This document shows, in pieces, positions 34,690-45,647 of a DNA stretch of 64,000 nucleotides. The stretch is from contig NW_004624843.1 in NCBI RefSeq assembly GCF_000247695.1, positions 2,361,659 through 2,425,658 on the forward strand. The letters run 5' to 3'. How positions within the stretch are numbered: the first letter of the stretch is position 1; each line of letters starts with the position of its first letter. The position numbers were made by a program, and so were the translations under genes. The notes under the pieces are model-generated. The model was not told the DNA's origin. It searched no databases and saw nothing but the letters and a program-made list of their open reading frames with translations. The DNA comes from Heterocephalus glaber (lineage: Eukaryota > Chordata > Mammalia > Rodentia > Bathyergidae).

Positions 34690-34980
34690 TGGCAACATGG
34701 TTGCCCCTCCAGGCAGCCTTTTACATGTGAGGACATACTTACAGTCTTTCTGATTTTTTAAATATTAGAATCTTTTTATGTTCAGAAATAATGCTGGGAT
34801 GAACATCCTTGTACAAACATTTGCATATTTGTCCTATATTTCTTTTAGAGTGAAATTTGAAAACTTTTATTTTAGAAACAAAGATTGAACATATTTCTGA
34901 AGTACTTTCAGACTGATTGTATAATTTACCTTTCCACCAATGTTGTGTAAAAGACACATAATTCATACTAGCTCATTAAA
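34690..34980 (-). pseudogene. ancient L1 3' region remnant
   Basis: Plus-strand reading gives 'gctgggatgaacatccttgt', 'acaaacatttgcatatttg', 'cctttccaccaatgttg', the reverse complement of the old L1 ORF2 end ('acattgg.ggaaaggt', 'ttcatcccagc'). Confidence 0.6.
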
Positions 34981-35049
34981 TATATCTTAAATTCACTTTG
35001 AAATTTTCAAATGAAGTGTTTGCATATACTTTTAATTATCATATCAATT

Positions 35050-35165
35050 TTGTAAGACTTGTAATATTCTATTTTCCCATAATGACAGTGGGGCTTAGGA
35101 GACTTAACTAACATGATTAAGATTAAACAAGTAATAACTGATTGAAGTGCTATTTGAATTTGAAA
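35050..35165 (-). mobile_element. MIR fragment
   Basis: 'attttcccataatgacagtg', 'ttaactaacatgatt', 'acaagtaataactgattga' and 'tttgaatttg' fit the reverse MIR core. Confidence 0.5.
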
Positions 35166-35174
35166 AAATGTATA

Positions 35175-35575
35175 ATATCTGCATTTATTTATTCTTTCTC
35201 TCATTCCATCTGCATTTGTTAGGCACCCATTATGTGTTTGGAACTGTGCAGGGAATTGGTATAGGTTCATTAGCTGGAAGATAAGATCTCTGATACCATA
35301 GAGCTTAGATTTCAGGAGGGAAGCAGACATTTAATATTTGCATACATATAAATTGGAAATATTTAGATGATGATAGGCACATATTAGAGATGCCTAGAAC
35401 AATGAGAAAATAAAATGAGGAGAGAATAGTTTTGTGAGAGTAGTCAGTAAGGTACCAGGAAGAAGCAGAAGGGAGGGCAAGAAGGCCATGGTGGTTGAAG
35501 CTTACCAAGCGAGAAATCATGGCACAAAGTGAAACTAGAGAAATAGAGGTCAGACTTTGCACAGACCCCTGGTCC
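35175..35575 (-). mobile_element. L2 3' portion (part 1 of interrupted L2)
   Basis: Reverse L2: 'tgttaggcacccattatgtg', 'tttggaactgtgcaggga', 'taccatagagcttagattt', 'ggagggaagcagacattta', 'gaacaatgagaaaataaa', then 'aagaaggccatggtggttga'. Continues after an unassigned stretch at about 35925. Confidence 0.75.
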
Positions 35576-35924
35576 AATATTTCCTCAATTTTTACTGGTG
35601 AAGAAAAAATTTTATTTGTTTCAATTTTTCATGGTGCAATACTTTTATGAAATAAAATATATAATAAATCACTAAAACATGAAAATTTAAAAACATAAGC
35701 TTCCACTGTTTTATCAGTCAAAATGACTGCAATTGCTTTCAGTTGTCTCAGTGGCTGCTCACAACTTCTCTTTTGATCTCCTTGAATAGCCTAAGTCTCA
35801 TAGGCACTGGGCTACAGAGGGAAAATCCAGCTGCACACTCTAGGCTGAACTCAACAGCAATAGGAGGCACCTAGGACCCAGGATCCAGTTTGTGTTTTGA
35901 AATGATCACTGAGGTTTCAGTGTT
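35576..35924. other. unassigned sequence within the L2 array
   Basis: AT-rich at 35590-35700, then balanced composition. Not recognised; it probably represents an insertion or a badly worn part of the L2. Confidence 0.4.
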
Positions 35925-36016
35925 AAGAGATTAGAGTAGGTGAAAGTGACTTTGAGTTGCTGAATTAGGAAGTCAGTTCAAAATACAGAGGGTGATGATG
36001 GGAGCTTAGGGAAATG
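35925..36016 (-). mobile_element. L2 (part 2)
   Basis: 'gatcactgaggtttcagtgt', 'taagagattagagtagg' and 'agggtgatgatgggagctt' follow the reverse L2 order ('gatcactctggctgctgtgt ... gatgatggtggctt'). Confidence 0.6.
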
Positions 36017-36559
36017 ATGTAAGCAGAATTTTACAAATGCATCTCAGAGATATCCCATTCTACTCCCCAGAATCTGTGAATATGAAATATTGCACCATGG
36101 CTTATGTTATGCTATTGACCTTGACAGGGGGAAATCATCTGGCTTAGTGTGGTCTAATCACACGATTCCTTAAATGAGCTTAGAGAATTTTCTGCTGCTA
36201 ATGGTGGAAGAGGAAGTCAGAGAGGTTCAAAGCAGAAGAAAAACTTATTGTACCTTTGACACTTGAGGTTGGAAGGAACCATGTGGTGAGGAATGTGAAT
36301 GGACTCCAAAAATTGACAGCAGACCTCACATCAAGAAATTGGGGACTACAGTGCTATGATTGCAAGAAGTTACACTCTGCAAATAACAGGACTGACTTCA
36401 TGAGATCAACGAACCAATGGCTGACATCTCATTTTCAATCCGAGCAGCAAATTAGCTATTCCCTGTTGGACTTCTGACCTGTGGAGCCACAACCTAATAG
36501 AGTGGGTGTTGTTTTAAGATGTTGAGTTGTGTTTTCACACAGAATAAAAACAAGTGTAG
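36017..36559 (+). mobile_element. MLT1 (H-K type) LTR inserted in L2
   Basis: Starts 'tgtaagcagaattttac'; 'cccagaatctgtgaa', 'gaccttgacagggggaaatc', 'ggtctaatcacacgattcct', 'aaccatgtggtgaggaatgt', 'cagcagacctcaca', 'gaagttacactctgcaaata', 'ggacttctgacctgtggagc' and a GTTTTAAG end block follow in MLT1 order. About 543 bases, matching the longer MLT1H-K LTRs. L2 sequence resumes right after it. Confidence 0.8.
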
Positions 36560-36773
36560 CCAGAATGGGGATAGTGGAGATACAAATAATTGGGTTGATT
36601 TTAAAGATTTAGTAATTAAAATGGGTGGGAAATAATCATATATTGGACATGAGGGAAAGGTGTCAAAGGTAATTCTTAAATGCCTTACTATAGAATTAGG
36701 TAGATAATCATTCCATTTACTGAGATAAATACTATAAGAGGATCAAGTTTAGGGAATGAGGCAATGGTATCAT
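36560..36773 (-). mobile_element. L2 (part 3)
   Basis: Resumes with 'ggggatagtggagata', 'atattggacatgagggaaa', 'ggtgtcaaaggtaattctta', 'ccatttactgagataaata', 'ggatcaagtttaggg'. These correspond to the L2 blocks 'gtggagatgg', 'ggatgtggg', 'gagtcaaggatgactcc' and 'ccatttactgagat'. Confidence 0.75.
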
Positions 36774-36854
36774 TTCTCTCTCTCTGCCCCCTCTCCCTCA
36801 ACCTCTTTCTTTCTCTCTCCCTCTGTCTCTGGGAGCGTGTGTGTGCATGTGCGT

Positions 36855-36888
<34 letters not shown>
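36774..36888 (+). repeat. (TC)n and (GT)n simple repeats
   Basis: TC-rich tract 36774-36830 followed by a GTGTGC/GTGTGT tract at about 36837-36888. They lie at the 3' (A-tail) side of a minus-strand ID, where such repeats often arise. The opposite-strand H/T/R frames here are artefacts. Confidence 0.93.
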
Positions 36889-36966
36889 TTGCAATGCTAG
36901 AGACTGAACCCAGTGATTCAAGCATGCCAGGCAAGCACTCTACTACTGAGCTATGTCTCAGATCCA
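36889..36966 (-). mobile_element. ID SINE (diverged)
   Basis: Reverse ID: 'gcaatgctagagactgaacc', 'gccaggcaagcactctacta', 'ctgagctatgtctcagatcc'. More diverged than the other copies and of the older 'tagcaagcactc' type. Confidence 0.8.
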
Positions 36967-37270
36967 CAATATTTATTTTGAAGTGACTGTGATTCACCTG
37001 ATAGACAAGCAGTTGTATTATAGACCAGGGACTCAACAAGAGATAAGGGATATGCTAAGAATATGCATGTGTGACTTATTTGTACAGAAGTGATGATTAG
37101 AGACCTGGGTGAGCATAATACAGAGTAAATAAAAAGGTGCAGTTAGGATGGAACATGAAGGTATGAATACTGAGGAGGATGTGCATGCAAAGGTGGGACA
37201 GCCAGAAGGTAAGAGCAAACCAGGGAAGTGCTAGATCAAGAAGATTGTATTACGTTTGCTAGATCAAGAA
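36967..37270 (-). mobile_element. L2 (part 4)
   Basis: 'atttattttgaagtgactgt', 'cctgatagacaagcagttgt', 'gagacctgggtgagcataa' and 'gaatactgaggaggatgtgc' continue the reverse L2 order ('gagatgcctattagacatcc', 'gagaggtctgggct', 'ggagtcatcagcata'). Confidence 0.6.
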
Positions 37271-37791
37271 GTTTGTTTTGGCTTCCTGCTGCTGTTCCTG
37301 CTTCTGTAATAAATTACTATATATAATATATATATATATTCTTATAATTCTGTCAGCCATTAAGCCTGAGACACTGAGTCAGGGCATAAAACCACAGTAA
37401 AACTAGGGCATCGGTAGAGTTGCATTTATTTCTGGAAGCTCTAGGGCCCTGGGTAGGCTCTCTTTCTTTGCCTATTTCAGCTTCTACAGCTACTGGCATC
37501 CTTTGTCTCATGGCCCCTTCCTCCATCTTCTCAGGCAACAACCTCAGGCCATGTCCTGTTCAGACTGCCATCTCTCTCCTCTCTTCTGCCTTCCTCTTCC
37601 ACTTTTAAGAACCTTTGTAATTACATGGGGCCCACCTGGATAATCCAGGATAATATTCTCATTTTAATGTCCTCTGCTTAATAAACTCGTCTATCTGCTA
37701 TCGTAAGTCTTCTTTGTCACATAATAATAAATTTATTGATCCCAAGGATTAGGACATGGACATTTTTGTGGGACCATTCTTTTGCCTACCA
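37271..37791 (-). mobile_element. MLT1 LTR inserted in L2
   Basis: Reverse MLT1: 'gcttcctgctgctgttcctg', 'cttctgtaataaattact', 'gcatttatttctggaagctc', 'cctccatcttctcaggcaac', 'ttttaagaacctttgtaatt', 'ggcccacctggataatcca', 'ggatatt/ggattaggacatggaca' and 'gggaccattcttttgcctacc'. Contains an AT microsatellite at 37314-37342. About 521 bases. L2 continues after it. Confidence 0.8.
37314..37342. repeat. (AT)n microsatellite
   Basis: ATATATAATATATATATATAT-type run inside the MLT1 LTR. Confidence 0.9.
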
Positions 37792-38070
37792 GAGAAGCTA
37801 AGGGTTTATGTGAAGGATATAAAATATATTGATCTTGGAGAGTTCTGGAGTATGAATGCTAAAGGTGGAAGTTGTCACTCATTAGTGTAGAATGAAGTGA
37901 GAGTAAAGTAGGAATGGAGAGACTTTGAGAAACCTGGAGAAGTTCAGCTGTGGATGAGTTGAAGGAAGAAGGGAGCTCCTAGTTGGTTCAGGGTCTGGTA
38001 AGAGTTATTTTATAGCAAATAATTAAAATGCTTAGTGGCCAAGATGAAGGATTTGGTTGAGAAGAGGACT
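37792..38070 (-). mobile_element. L2 (part 5)
   Basis: 'gagttctggagtatgaatgc', 'gtagaatgaagtgagagtaa' and 'ctttgagaaacctggagaag' resemble the reverse L2 interior. Diverged, so the end is approximate. Confidence 0.45.
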
Positions 38071-39224
38071 TGTCTATGCATCAGAAGGAAGGGATACTCC
38101 CCAGTTTAAGATGCCTGATAAAATATATATGGGGGCTCAGCATATGGCTGCATTTCTGCCTATTATAAACAAGGACACAAGAGTGGGATAGGTATGCAAG
38201 CAGATACATTCATGTTTACTAGCAGAAATCTGCAAGCCTCAATTTTCTGTCCTTTTTTCCCATTATAAATCCTCTTCGATAAAGAATAACTACATTTGAA
38301 AAATAGGAACACAATCATTAAAAATAAACATAGCATTTAACAATCATATTTCCCGGGTGCATGAAAAGTTCTGCCTAAGTGAAAACTTCCACTTCATGCT
38401 ACACATAAGTAATATAGCTCTCTAGTGTGACCATGTTTTATGTTTTATCTAAGTTTATTGAGTACTTTATACTGTTTGGGAACAGAAACCATTTCCCCTA
38501 AGTACTATCACCTTAAAACACTTCAGAGTTTTGACTAAACAACTGACTAAAGAGCAGTTTGTTAGATGAATGAGGCAAGCAAGTGATTTTTAATGGAGTC
38601 TCGGAAGGTTTTGGGGAAAATAAAATGTGCTTCTAAAGGAAACAAATATGGTTGCAGAATGAAAAATGCATATTTCCACAGCATGGCCCTAATTCATTAC
38701 TAAACTGAGGGTCAAAACACTCAGTATAGACTGAGGCCCATGACATTCAGTGAATCTGTTCTTTGACTTTCTGGAAGTCTAAAGCAACAAGAGATGCATG
38801 CTCACATTTTGTGTTTTAAAAGCAAGATCTGTATTGTAAGTAGCCCAAGTTGTTCACACGACCAACATTCATGTATCTGTAATTTTTAAAAGGTCCAAAA
38901 GAATCAGTGTGAAAAATAAGTACCTATGATAGTTCCATGTATTGGGATTATAAGTTTCCTTGAAGTCTCTTCTTATGAGATTTCAGGACTAATTTTCAAG
39001 ATCATTTTGTTTTGTTTTTGATTCACTATAATAATATAGGAGGGAGGCCACCTATATTTGTATATGTTGTTTGTTCATCAGTCCATCAATGCAGAAGCCA
39101 CATAAGGGTGGACAAATCATAATTAAAATCTTTTCAGAACAAGCTTCTTTTCCAGCTATAATAAGAAATCACAGGCAGCTTGGGAAGATCAACACTGAAC
39201 AGTGCATTCAGTTCGGTTTCAATT
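38071..39224. other. unassigned sequence
   Basis: No repeat family recognised. 38560-38900 is repeat-poor with balanced composition. No ORF of note. Confidence 0.45.
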
Positions 39225-39725
39225 TCTTGACTTCTACTAGCATCTACTTATTCATTTCATACATTCAACAAAGATTAAAGAAAACTCATGTTGAAACAAG
39301 AAGTCAAGATAAAATGTAAACAAGACAGACAAGAACCTGTATTGGAGGGATGAAGATACCATTATGTTAGAAGGAAATCGGCGTGAGAAAAGCAATCGTA
39401 AGAAAATGCAGTAGAGAAATGAAATATGTTGCTGTGATAGAGTCTAAGGAAAGCTGTGTAAGACTGACTGGGTGATCAGGGATGGGTGTTTTGAGGGGAT
39501 AATATTTAAGCTGAGATTCTTAATTTTGTGTTACGAAGTCCAGGAAGAAAATGTTTGATGAGACTAAAAAGGAGAGAATAGGTCAGTGTAGCTGGAGCAG
39601 GAAGTGGGTTGGGGGATCATGGGAGAAGAGCTAAGAAATTTTTGGCAGAGACCACACAGGGCTTTGTAAGTTAGGCTAAAGAGCTCGGTTTCATTCTTCC
39701 TTCCCTGGGAAGCTTTTAGAGTGCT
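39225..39725 (-). mobile_element. L2 fragment
   Basis: Clear reverse L2 order: 'ttcattcaac'-like end ('atttcatacattcaacaaag'), 'aacaagacagacaagaacct', 'gtattggagggatgaa', 'gtgttttgaggggataatat', 'ttaagctgagattctta', 'ggtcagtgtagctggagcag', 'agaccacacagggctttgta' and 'ttagagtgcttcaagc'. Confidence 0.8.
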
Positions 39726-40220
39726 TCAAGCAAAAAAAAAATAGCATGATAGTGCTGAATGTTAAAAAAAAGTGAAAACTTTGATGTCATTTTGTGAGTC
39801 AATATGACTTTTTAAACTTTTCTGTTAAAAAGATGTTTCTGAAATGTCAATATGACAAAACAGAAAACATCAAAAAATCAATAGAAAAGCTATTAAATGA
39901 AATAAAGAAAATTTGCAAAACATTACAACCATGTCAGTTATCATGGTACATATAAAAGAAATAAATATTCTTATTAAAAATAACAATGCTATCATGTTAC
40001 CCAATGATAAAGAAATGCAATAAAATTACTAGAGATTTGTTGAGTCATAAAGAGATGTTCATAGACAGTGATAATTGAGCTGTTTCAAAATGAGTTCCCT
40101 TTTCTATCTTGTTCAAATATATTATCATATATTGTCTAAATTTTCAAATTTAATATTGATTGTCAGACATATAATTAAAATTCTAAATCCCTCATACTTG
40201 AAAAAGTAAACTTTAAAAAT
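39726..40220. other. unassigned AT-rich sequence
   Basis: AT-rich with A-runs near 39731-39741. Possibly a worn L1, but no landmark is secure. Confidence 0.4.
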
Positions 40221-40328
40221 AATTATCCTGAGGGGGCCGGGGATTTAGCTCAGTGGTTTCGCCACCTGCTGCGCAAGCACAAGGACCTGAGTTTGATCCC
40301 CGGTACCTAAAAAAAAAAATTATTCTGA
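40221..40328 (+). mobile_element. ID-type SINE, best-preserved copy
   Basis: Body ~40232-40317 has intact box A (tagctcagtgg at 40246-40256) and box B region (gagtttgatccc at 40289-40300), a 'ccggtacc' end and an A-tail. Flanks 'aattatcctga' and 'aattattctga' match at 10 of 11 positions, the probable target duplication. Low divergence from the other ID copies suggests a relatively recent insertion. It is a SINE, not a tRNA gene: there is no cloverleaf-competent acceptor stem. Confidence 0.95.
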
Positions 40329-40569
40329 AAAACATTTGAGAGTCTAACTTTTGGACTGATACCTAATAAATAACATTTTATTCTTAAAGGATGATTTTTT
40401 TTTTTAGATTGGAAATGAGCAAGTGAAAAATGGAAATTTCTTGGGAAAAATCTATATATAACACATGTGGCTGTACAGAATTGAAATCCCAAAATATACC
40501 TGAGTCTTCCAGGACACTGAAAGCTAATTAAAATGGTGTAAAGAACTGAGCTAAATAGAAGTGACTTCA

Positions 40570-40573
<4 letters not shown>

Positions 40574-40605
<32 letters not shown>
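40574..40605 (+). repeat. (CA)n microsatellite
   Basis: About 16 CA units ending in CGTGCA. Confidence 0.97.
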
Positions 40606-40609
<4 letters not shown>

Positions 40610-41157
40610 ACTATAGGAAGGTAGGACAGATAGGTCAGGTAATGATTATTTCAAGTCTTATATTTTTCCATAATAGTAAGATAATTGACCTATAATATAT
40701 TTCCAATTATACTCTGTATGCAATTTATAAATGAGAAAAGAGAGATCCAGGGAGAGGGCATAAAATTTTAATTAACTGAAATGACAAAACTAAGTGTGGT
40801 TTAAGAAATTACTTGAGATTTGAGAAAGGAAGAACTTTGTGAGGATGCATAGTACACTTTTTACTTTATGTCATATTTATAAGTCGTTCCCTAGAGACAG
40901 CTTATGCTATGAAAGTCAAGTTCTATTTTAACATTATGGCAAAAAAATCCTATATAAATTAGTTGGGAAGTTAATCATAACAGATATTCAGGTGAGGAAA
41001 TTTCTGACTATATTTTTTAAGTGAAGAACACACTTTATTGATGGTCCATATAAACTGTCAAGTAAGTAGATCCCTAAAGTGAAAAACCAATCATTTGATT
41101 CTAATTGTTCTATGTTATTGCTGGTATTTAAGATGCATTCCAGACTTAGAAAATATT
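40606..41157. other. unassigned AT-rich sequence
   Basis: No repeat family or gene recognised. Confidence 0.45.
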
Positions 41158-41640
41158 GTAATTACAAATGAAAGTTTGTTCCTCTCCTACTATGTAAATG
41201 TAGCTAACAGTCCTGCGAGCTTTCAATGGGAACAACTTCCAAAATAACTTTAAAAATTCACGCTCTCTCTCTTTCTGTGTTTGCTAAGTGGAATTGAAAC
41301 AATTAACTGCAGAATTTTTTGAGTTTTTGATCATCTGGCAAATCAAGACCAAAAAAAAAAAAATGCACCAAGGAAGCATTAGTTGCTGAACAAATGAGCC
41401 AATTTATCTCATGAAGAAAAAGCAGATTGTTAGAGAGGACCGATCTTTTACAGTTACAATCATGCCTAAAAGAACATTGTAATTGCAGTGCAATGTTCCT
41501 CAATCAGACTGGGCCACTGCTCAGGGAAGCGGGAGGTTGCTTGTGAGACTAATGATTTTCTTTCTTATCAATTGTGACTCAAGTCTTTCATCTGTGTAAT
41601 TAAGACCTTTGATATGTGTGGCAGTCTATAGAGTTGAGAA
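41158..41640. other. repeat-poor segment with homeodomain-like motifs; candidate regulatory element
   Basis: No repeat is recognised. Homeodomain-type TAATTA/TAATTG cores recur: 'tgtaattaca' (41158), 'caattaact' (41300), 'gtaattgcag' (41479) and 'tgtaattaag' (41595). An exact 8-base inverted repeat, gaacattg (41472-41479) and caatgttc (41491-41498), flanks the third site. This style of sequence is typical of conserved noncoding elements in gene deserts, but conservation cannot be seen from one genome. A run of 13 As lies at 41351-41363. Confidence 0.3.
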
Positions 41641-42054
41641 AATAACATAAATGAGGACAGAAAAGCTGTTGTTGAAGATAGAAAAGCAACAACAAAGGTT
41701 GCTCTTCTTTTCCCTCATCTTTTTGCATATGAAAACAAATGTTATTCTAGAAATAGATTTGAAAGTATTGACAAAGTCAGCATACTGTCCAATATTGAAA
41801 ATATTGCATATTAAGTTAGTTAAGAGCAATGATTAATTCCTGTATTTGATGAGCTTTGATGACTTCAAACATACAGGTTAAATATGGATCTGAATATGTT
41901 CTCACTATTTTTATGATAAAATAATTTTACATTTGTGAAGACTTCTCTATTTAATATTTTGCATTAGATGAAAACTCATGTTTAGATACTTTGCTATTTA
42001 GATATTTAATTCATCTACTCACGTTACGCGTCAAAACTATGATGGAAATTCTCC

Positions 42055-42165
42055 ATGTATGGTTTCTAATCCTCAACATAACACTACAGAGTAAACTTTG
42101 TTTTGTCATTGTTCATGGAAGAAATTTAGTCTGAGAAAAGATAAGTGGCTCCCTAAAGAGAAACA
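42055..42165 (-). mobile_element. MIR fragment
   Basis: 'gtttctaatcctcaacataa', 'cactacagagtaaactttg', 'gagaaaagataagtggct' and 'agagaaacagcaag' fit the reverse MIR core. Confidence 0.5.
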
Positions 42166-42305
42166 GCAAGGACAAGGGAGAGCCGGGCAGCAGAGGAAGC
42201 ACACATTGGAGAGTGGAATGAGCAGGAGGACAGGCCATCACTCATGACAATGTCAACCTTAGTATTGACAAGAAAATTGTCCAAACAACAACAACAACAG
42301 CAACT

Positions 42306-42482
42306 AAGAGCTGAGTGCAGAGTCTCCTGCCCACAGCTTTTGTACCTTGGGAAGTGCAGGCAGGAGATTCACAAGTTGGAGTCCAGATGGGAAACTTAAC
42401 ATATCCTGTCTCAAACTAAAAAATAAAAAGGGTGGCAACACAGCTCAGTGTGAAGGCCCCAGTACCACAAAATATAAAATAA
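42306..42482 (+). mobile_element. B1-dID dimeric SINE
   Basis: B1 half 42306-42415: 'agagctgagtgcagagtctc', 'gcttttgtaccttggg', 'aggcaggagattcacaagtt', 'catatcctgtctcaaa'. ID half: 'agggtggcaacacagctca', 'ggccccagtaccac', then an A-rich tail. Diverged. A CAA repeat (42284-42303) sits just upstream. Confidence 0.75.
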
Positions 42483-43261
42483 GATATTAGAGAAAGCATA
42501 GGAAAGAGGCAAATGCAATATGGTTGTCAGGCCAGAAATCCTCTAACTCATGTAATAAAGAGTATCTTTGTAGAAGCTGGTGGTCCTCACAAATAAAGCC
42601 ACACTCTTCCATTCCACCTGCAACAGAACTCACTGTTTCCATTTCAGGACAAACATAGATTATTTCTTTATAGTACTACATAGGCCACTCTTTCTTTTAA
42701 ATCTCTTTAAATTACACAATCTTATTTCAATTTCATCCTTATGAATGAATATGAAAATATTCTCATTTTACATATAGTCTGTGCCTACATTCACTATTAG
42801 GCCTGAAACATATTAGCCAACTACAGCACTTTAAGACATGCAGTGAAATTTGCATCTGATAAAAATGAATAGTTTCTGGTTTGAGAGTCTCTGAGTAAAT
42901 ACTATAAGTAAAACATATGAAATTCATGCATGGAAGTTGTGACATCAATTTTATTTGTTCAAAGGTTTCTTTTTAATTGCTTGTTGGTATCTCAACTGTG
43001 CTTCCAATAAATGGAGTTGGCAGGGACCTGAGTTTCAGAGACTTAGTTCTGTGGAGCAGGGTGGAATGTTGAGAGGATGGAATCCTGCTCTCAGCCGTAC
43101 GTCTGGGCTGACTCCCACCTATGACTAAGCTTGGAGTCATAGGCACAAGTGAGCCCTAGGGCTGCTTGACTGCGTGGCAAATGAGCTCGATGATTTTGCT
43201 TAGATTTTGCTATTGGTACAATGAATGGTCTGTCATGAGATTTTCCATTGCCATATTACTA
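42483..43261. other. unassigned sequence
   Basis: No repeat family recognised. 43020-43200 is GC-richer with several CpGs but no frame or motif that I can identify. Confidence 0.4.
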
Positions 43262-43400
43262 GTCCATCTCTTTTAATTTTATATGAGCCCTTTGAGGCCA
43301 ATGGTGATCGCCCATTTCTCTCTGTATGGCTAGAAATCAGCATGAATCCTGGAACACTGAAGGCGTCAAATGAATGTTTGTTCAGTTAAACAAGGAACAT
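43262..43400 (+). mobile_element. L2 3'-end fragment
   Basis: Plus-strand L2 3' end: 'tatgagccctttgaggccaa', 'atcctggaacactgaaggcg', 'tcaaatgaatgtttgttcag', where the consensus has 'gcctggcacatagtaggcgctcaataaat'. Confidence 0.6.
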
Positions 43401-43559
43401 GAAATCTATAGAACAGATGATGTGGGTAGTGAGGGTAGAAATGGTGCAATATAAACTTTGAGGACACAATATACCCTTCATAAAAAACAGATCACAATCG
43501 TATGTATTGTACAATTTAGCTATTTCGGTTGTAGGTCATTTTAACATTCAGTCACTGTC

Positions 43560-43965
43560 ATGTTAACACTGTAACAAACTACCATAGAAATCATCATTAT
43601 ATGCAATTCTGTCCTGAGTATCTGCATGTCATCCAGAATCTGGCTAATCTAGGCCGGGCTCAGCTGGGTGCAAGCTATATTTAGGGCCATCTGAAAGCCC
43701 CACATGTCTGTGGTCTTTCTTGTACCAGAGGCTAAACGTGGCATGTTCTTCTCATGACAAGAGGTGGAAGTGTAAGAAAGCAAACAACTACACAGACACA
43801 TTCCAAGCCCCTGTCCATGTGATATGCACTAATAAACTGAGACCAAAGAAATCTCAGTCACATGGCCAACCTCAAACTCAAAGGGAGGATGACTTCACAT
43901 TCTCCACAATGAAGCTATTACATTGTTATGGTGAATTATTCTGCTGTATAGGAGTTAATAATTGG
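43560..43965 (-). mobile_element. MLT1-like LTR
   Basis: 'gtaacaaactaccatagaaa', 'ggctaatctaggccgggctc', 'agctgggtgcaagct', 'acatgtctgtggtctttctt', 'gaccaaagaaatctcagtca', 'catggccaacctcaaact' match a mammal-wide LTR in reverse order. The family is recalled as MLT1-like but not firmly. Confidence 0.5.
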
Positions 43966-44134
43966 GGCCAATAATGTAATGTTTCAGACACTTTCAATGA
44001 CACGTAGACAAGGGGGCACCTAGTTGCACATCTTAGGGAAGTGTCCTTTCAGCTGGGGTTGATTGGGTTGTCTTCTTGCATCTGATGCAATTAGGCAACA
44101 GAGACATGGCTGGGGCTATCAGTCTCCAACTTGA

Positions 44135-45647
44135 AACTACTACAAAGCTACTGTGATAAAAAGAGCATGGGACTGGCAAAGAAACAGACCCAATCATCAG
44201 TGGAATAGATTAGAAGATGCAGAAACAACTCCAGACATGCTCAGCCACCTCATCTTTGACAAAGGAACCAACCACCCTCATTGTAGGAAAGATAGCCTAT
44301 TTAATAAATGGTGTTGGAAAAACTGGATTTCAATCCACCAAAGATTAAAACTAGACCCATACCTATCACCATGCACTAAACTAGGATCGAAGTAGATTAA
44401 AGATCTAAATATTAAGAGAGAAACACTAAACTTTCTGGAAGATAAGTTAGGTAGAACTCTTAGAGACATTGGCATAGGAAAAGACTTTATGAACAAAACC
44501 TCAGCAGCACAGGAACTAGCACAAAGAATCAACAACTGGGATCTCATCTTATTAAAAAGCTTCTGCATTGCAGGAGAAACCACCAACAGAGCTAAGAGAC
44601 AACCTACAATGTGGGAAAAAAATTTTTAGCAGCTATGCCTTAGACAAAGGACTACTATCTAGAATATATAAAGAACTGAAAACAATCACACACCCCAAAT
44701 TCAAAGACCCAGTTCAAAAATGGGCATCTGAAATGAACAGACATGTCTCAGACAAAGAAGTAAAAGCAGCAAATAAATATATGAAAAAATGTTCAACATC
44801 ACTGATCATTTGAGAGATGCAGATGAAAACAACACTGAGATTCCACCTCACCCCAGAAAGAATGGCTGCTATCAAGAAATCAACAAATAACAAATGCTGG
44901 TGGGGTTGTGGGAAGAAAGGAACATTTCTCCATTGCTGGTGGGAGTGCAGACTGGTGCAACCACTGTGGAAATCAGTATGGAGATACCTCAAAGAACTAG
45001 GGCTACAGGTCCCATTTGACCAAGCTATTCCCCTGCTGGGTATCTTCCCAAAAGAATTAAAAGAATCATACCACAGCAATATATGTGCCCCCATGTTTAT
45101 AGTGGCACTGTTTATAATAGCTAAAGCTTGGAAGCAGCCCAAGTGCCCATGAACTGGACACTGGATAAAGAAGATGTGGCTTTTTTATAAAGTGGAGTAC
45201 TACTCACCCATGAAGAATGAGAAACTAGAGGCATTTATAGCTAAATGAATGCATATTGAAGCCATCCTCTTAAGTGAAATAAATAGGACACACATGTGTA
45301 AATACCAAATAGTTTCTCTGGTGTGAGAAACTGATAGTGTAAACAAGGGTTAAAATGATTAAAATGAATAGTTGATAATTTGAAATAGGAAGAAAAGGTC
45401 CAAAGGTGTAGGGGAGGTGGGAGGGGAAGGGGAAAGGAAAGAAGGGAAAGGAAAAATTATGAGAAAAGAGAAAAATGGAAACGAAGTTGATGCAAATAGG
45501 GAAAGGTGGAGGGGTGAAGGGTGCACAGGTAATGGGGAAAAAAATAAGAACCAAGATACATCATAGACAGGTACAAACACCCAATGATAAATGTAAACGT
45601 ATTGTATACCTAAAGTGTACCAATAAAAAATTTAAGGAAAAAAAGCA
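44135..45647 (+). pseudogene. 5'-truncated L1: ORF2 C-terminal region and 3' UTR
   Basis: The best L1 in the window. From 44135 it encodes the C-terminal part of the L1 ORF2 protein (nuclease-reverse transcriptase), including the cysteine-rich end with '[18 protein letters not shown]' followed by '[13 protein letters not shown]' and 'WKQPKCP'. The frame is broken: an in-frame TGA at about 44811-44813 replaces an expected Arg, an early stop occurs after 'TKLGSK' (44393), and a frameshift separates 44153-44395 from the 44568-45152 frame. The 3' UTR has a purine-rich tract (45385-45480) and ends with 'gtatacctaaagtgtacc', AATAAA and an A-rich tail. 5' truncation is normal for target-primed insertion. 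It cannot mobilise. Confidence 0.92.

Noticed and set aside
40232..40317. tRNA gene
   Set aside because: Box A and box B motifs are present, but the sequence lacks a full cloverleaf, has an A-tail and target duplications, and occurs in many copies: it is an ID SINE.
44714..45142. 142-codon minus-strand frame
   Set aside because: It lies antisense to the L1 ORF2 C-terminal region and is a shadow of that coding sequence.
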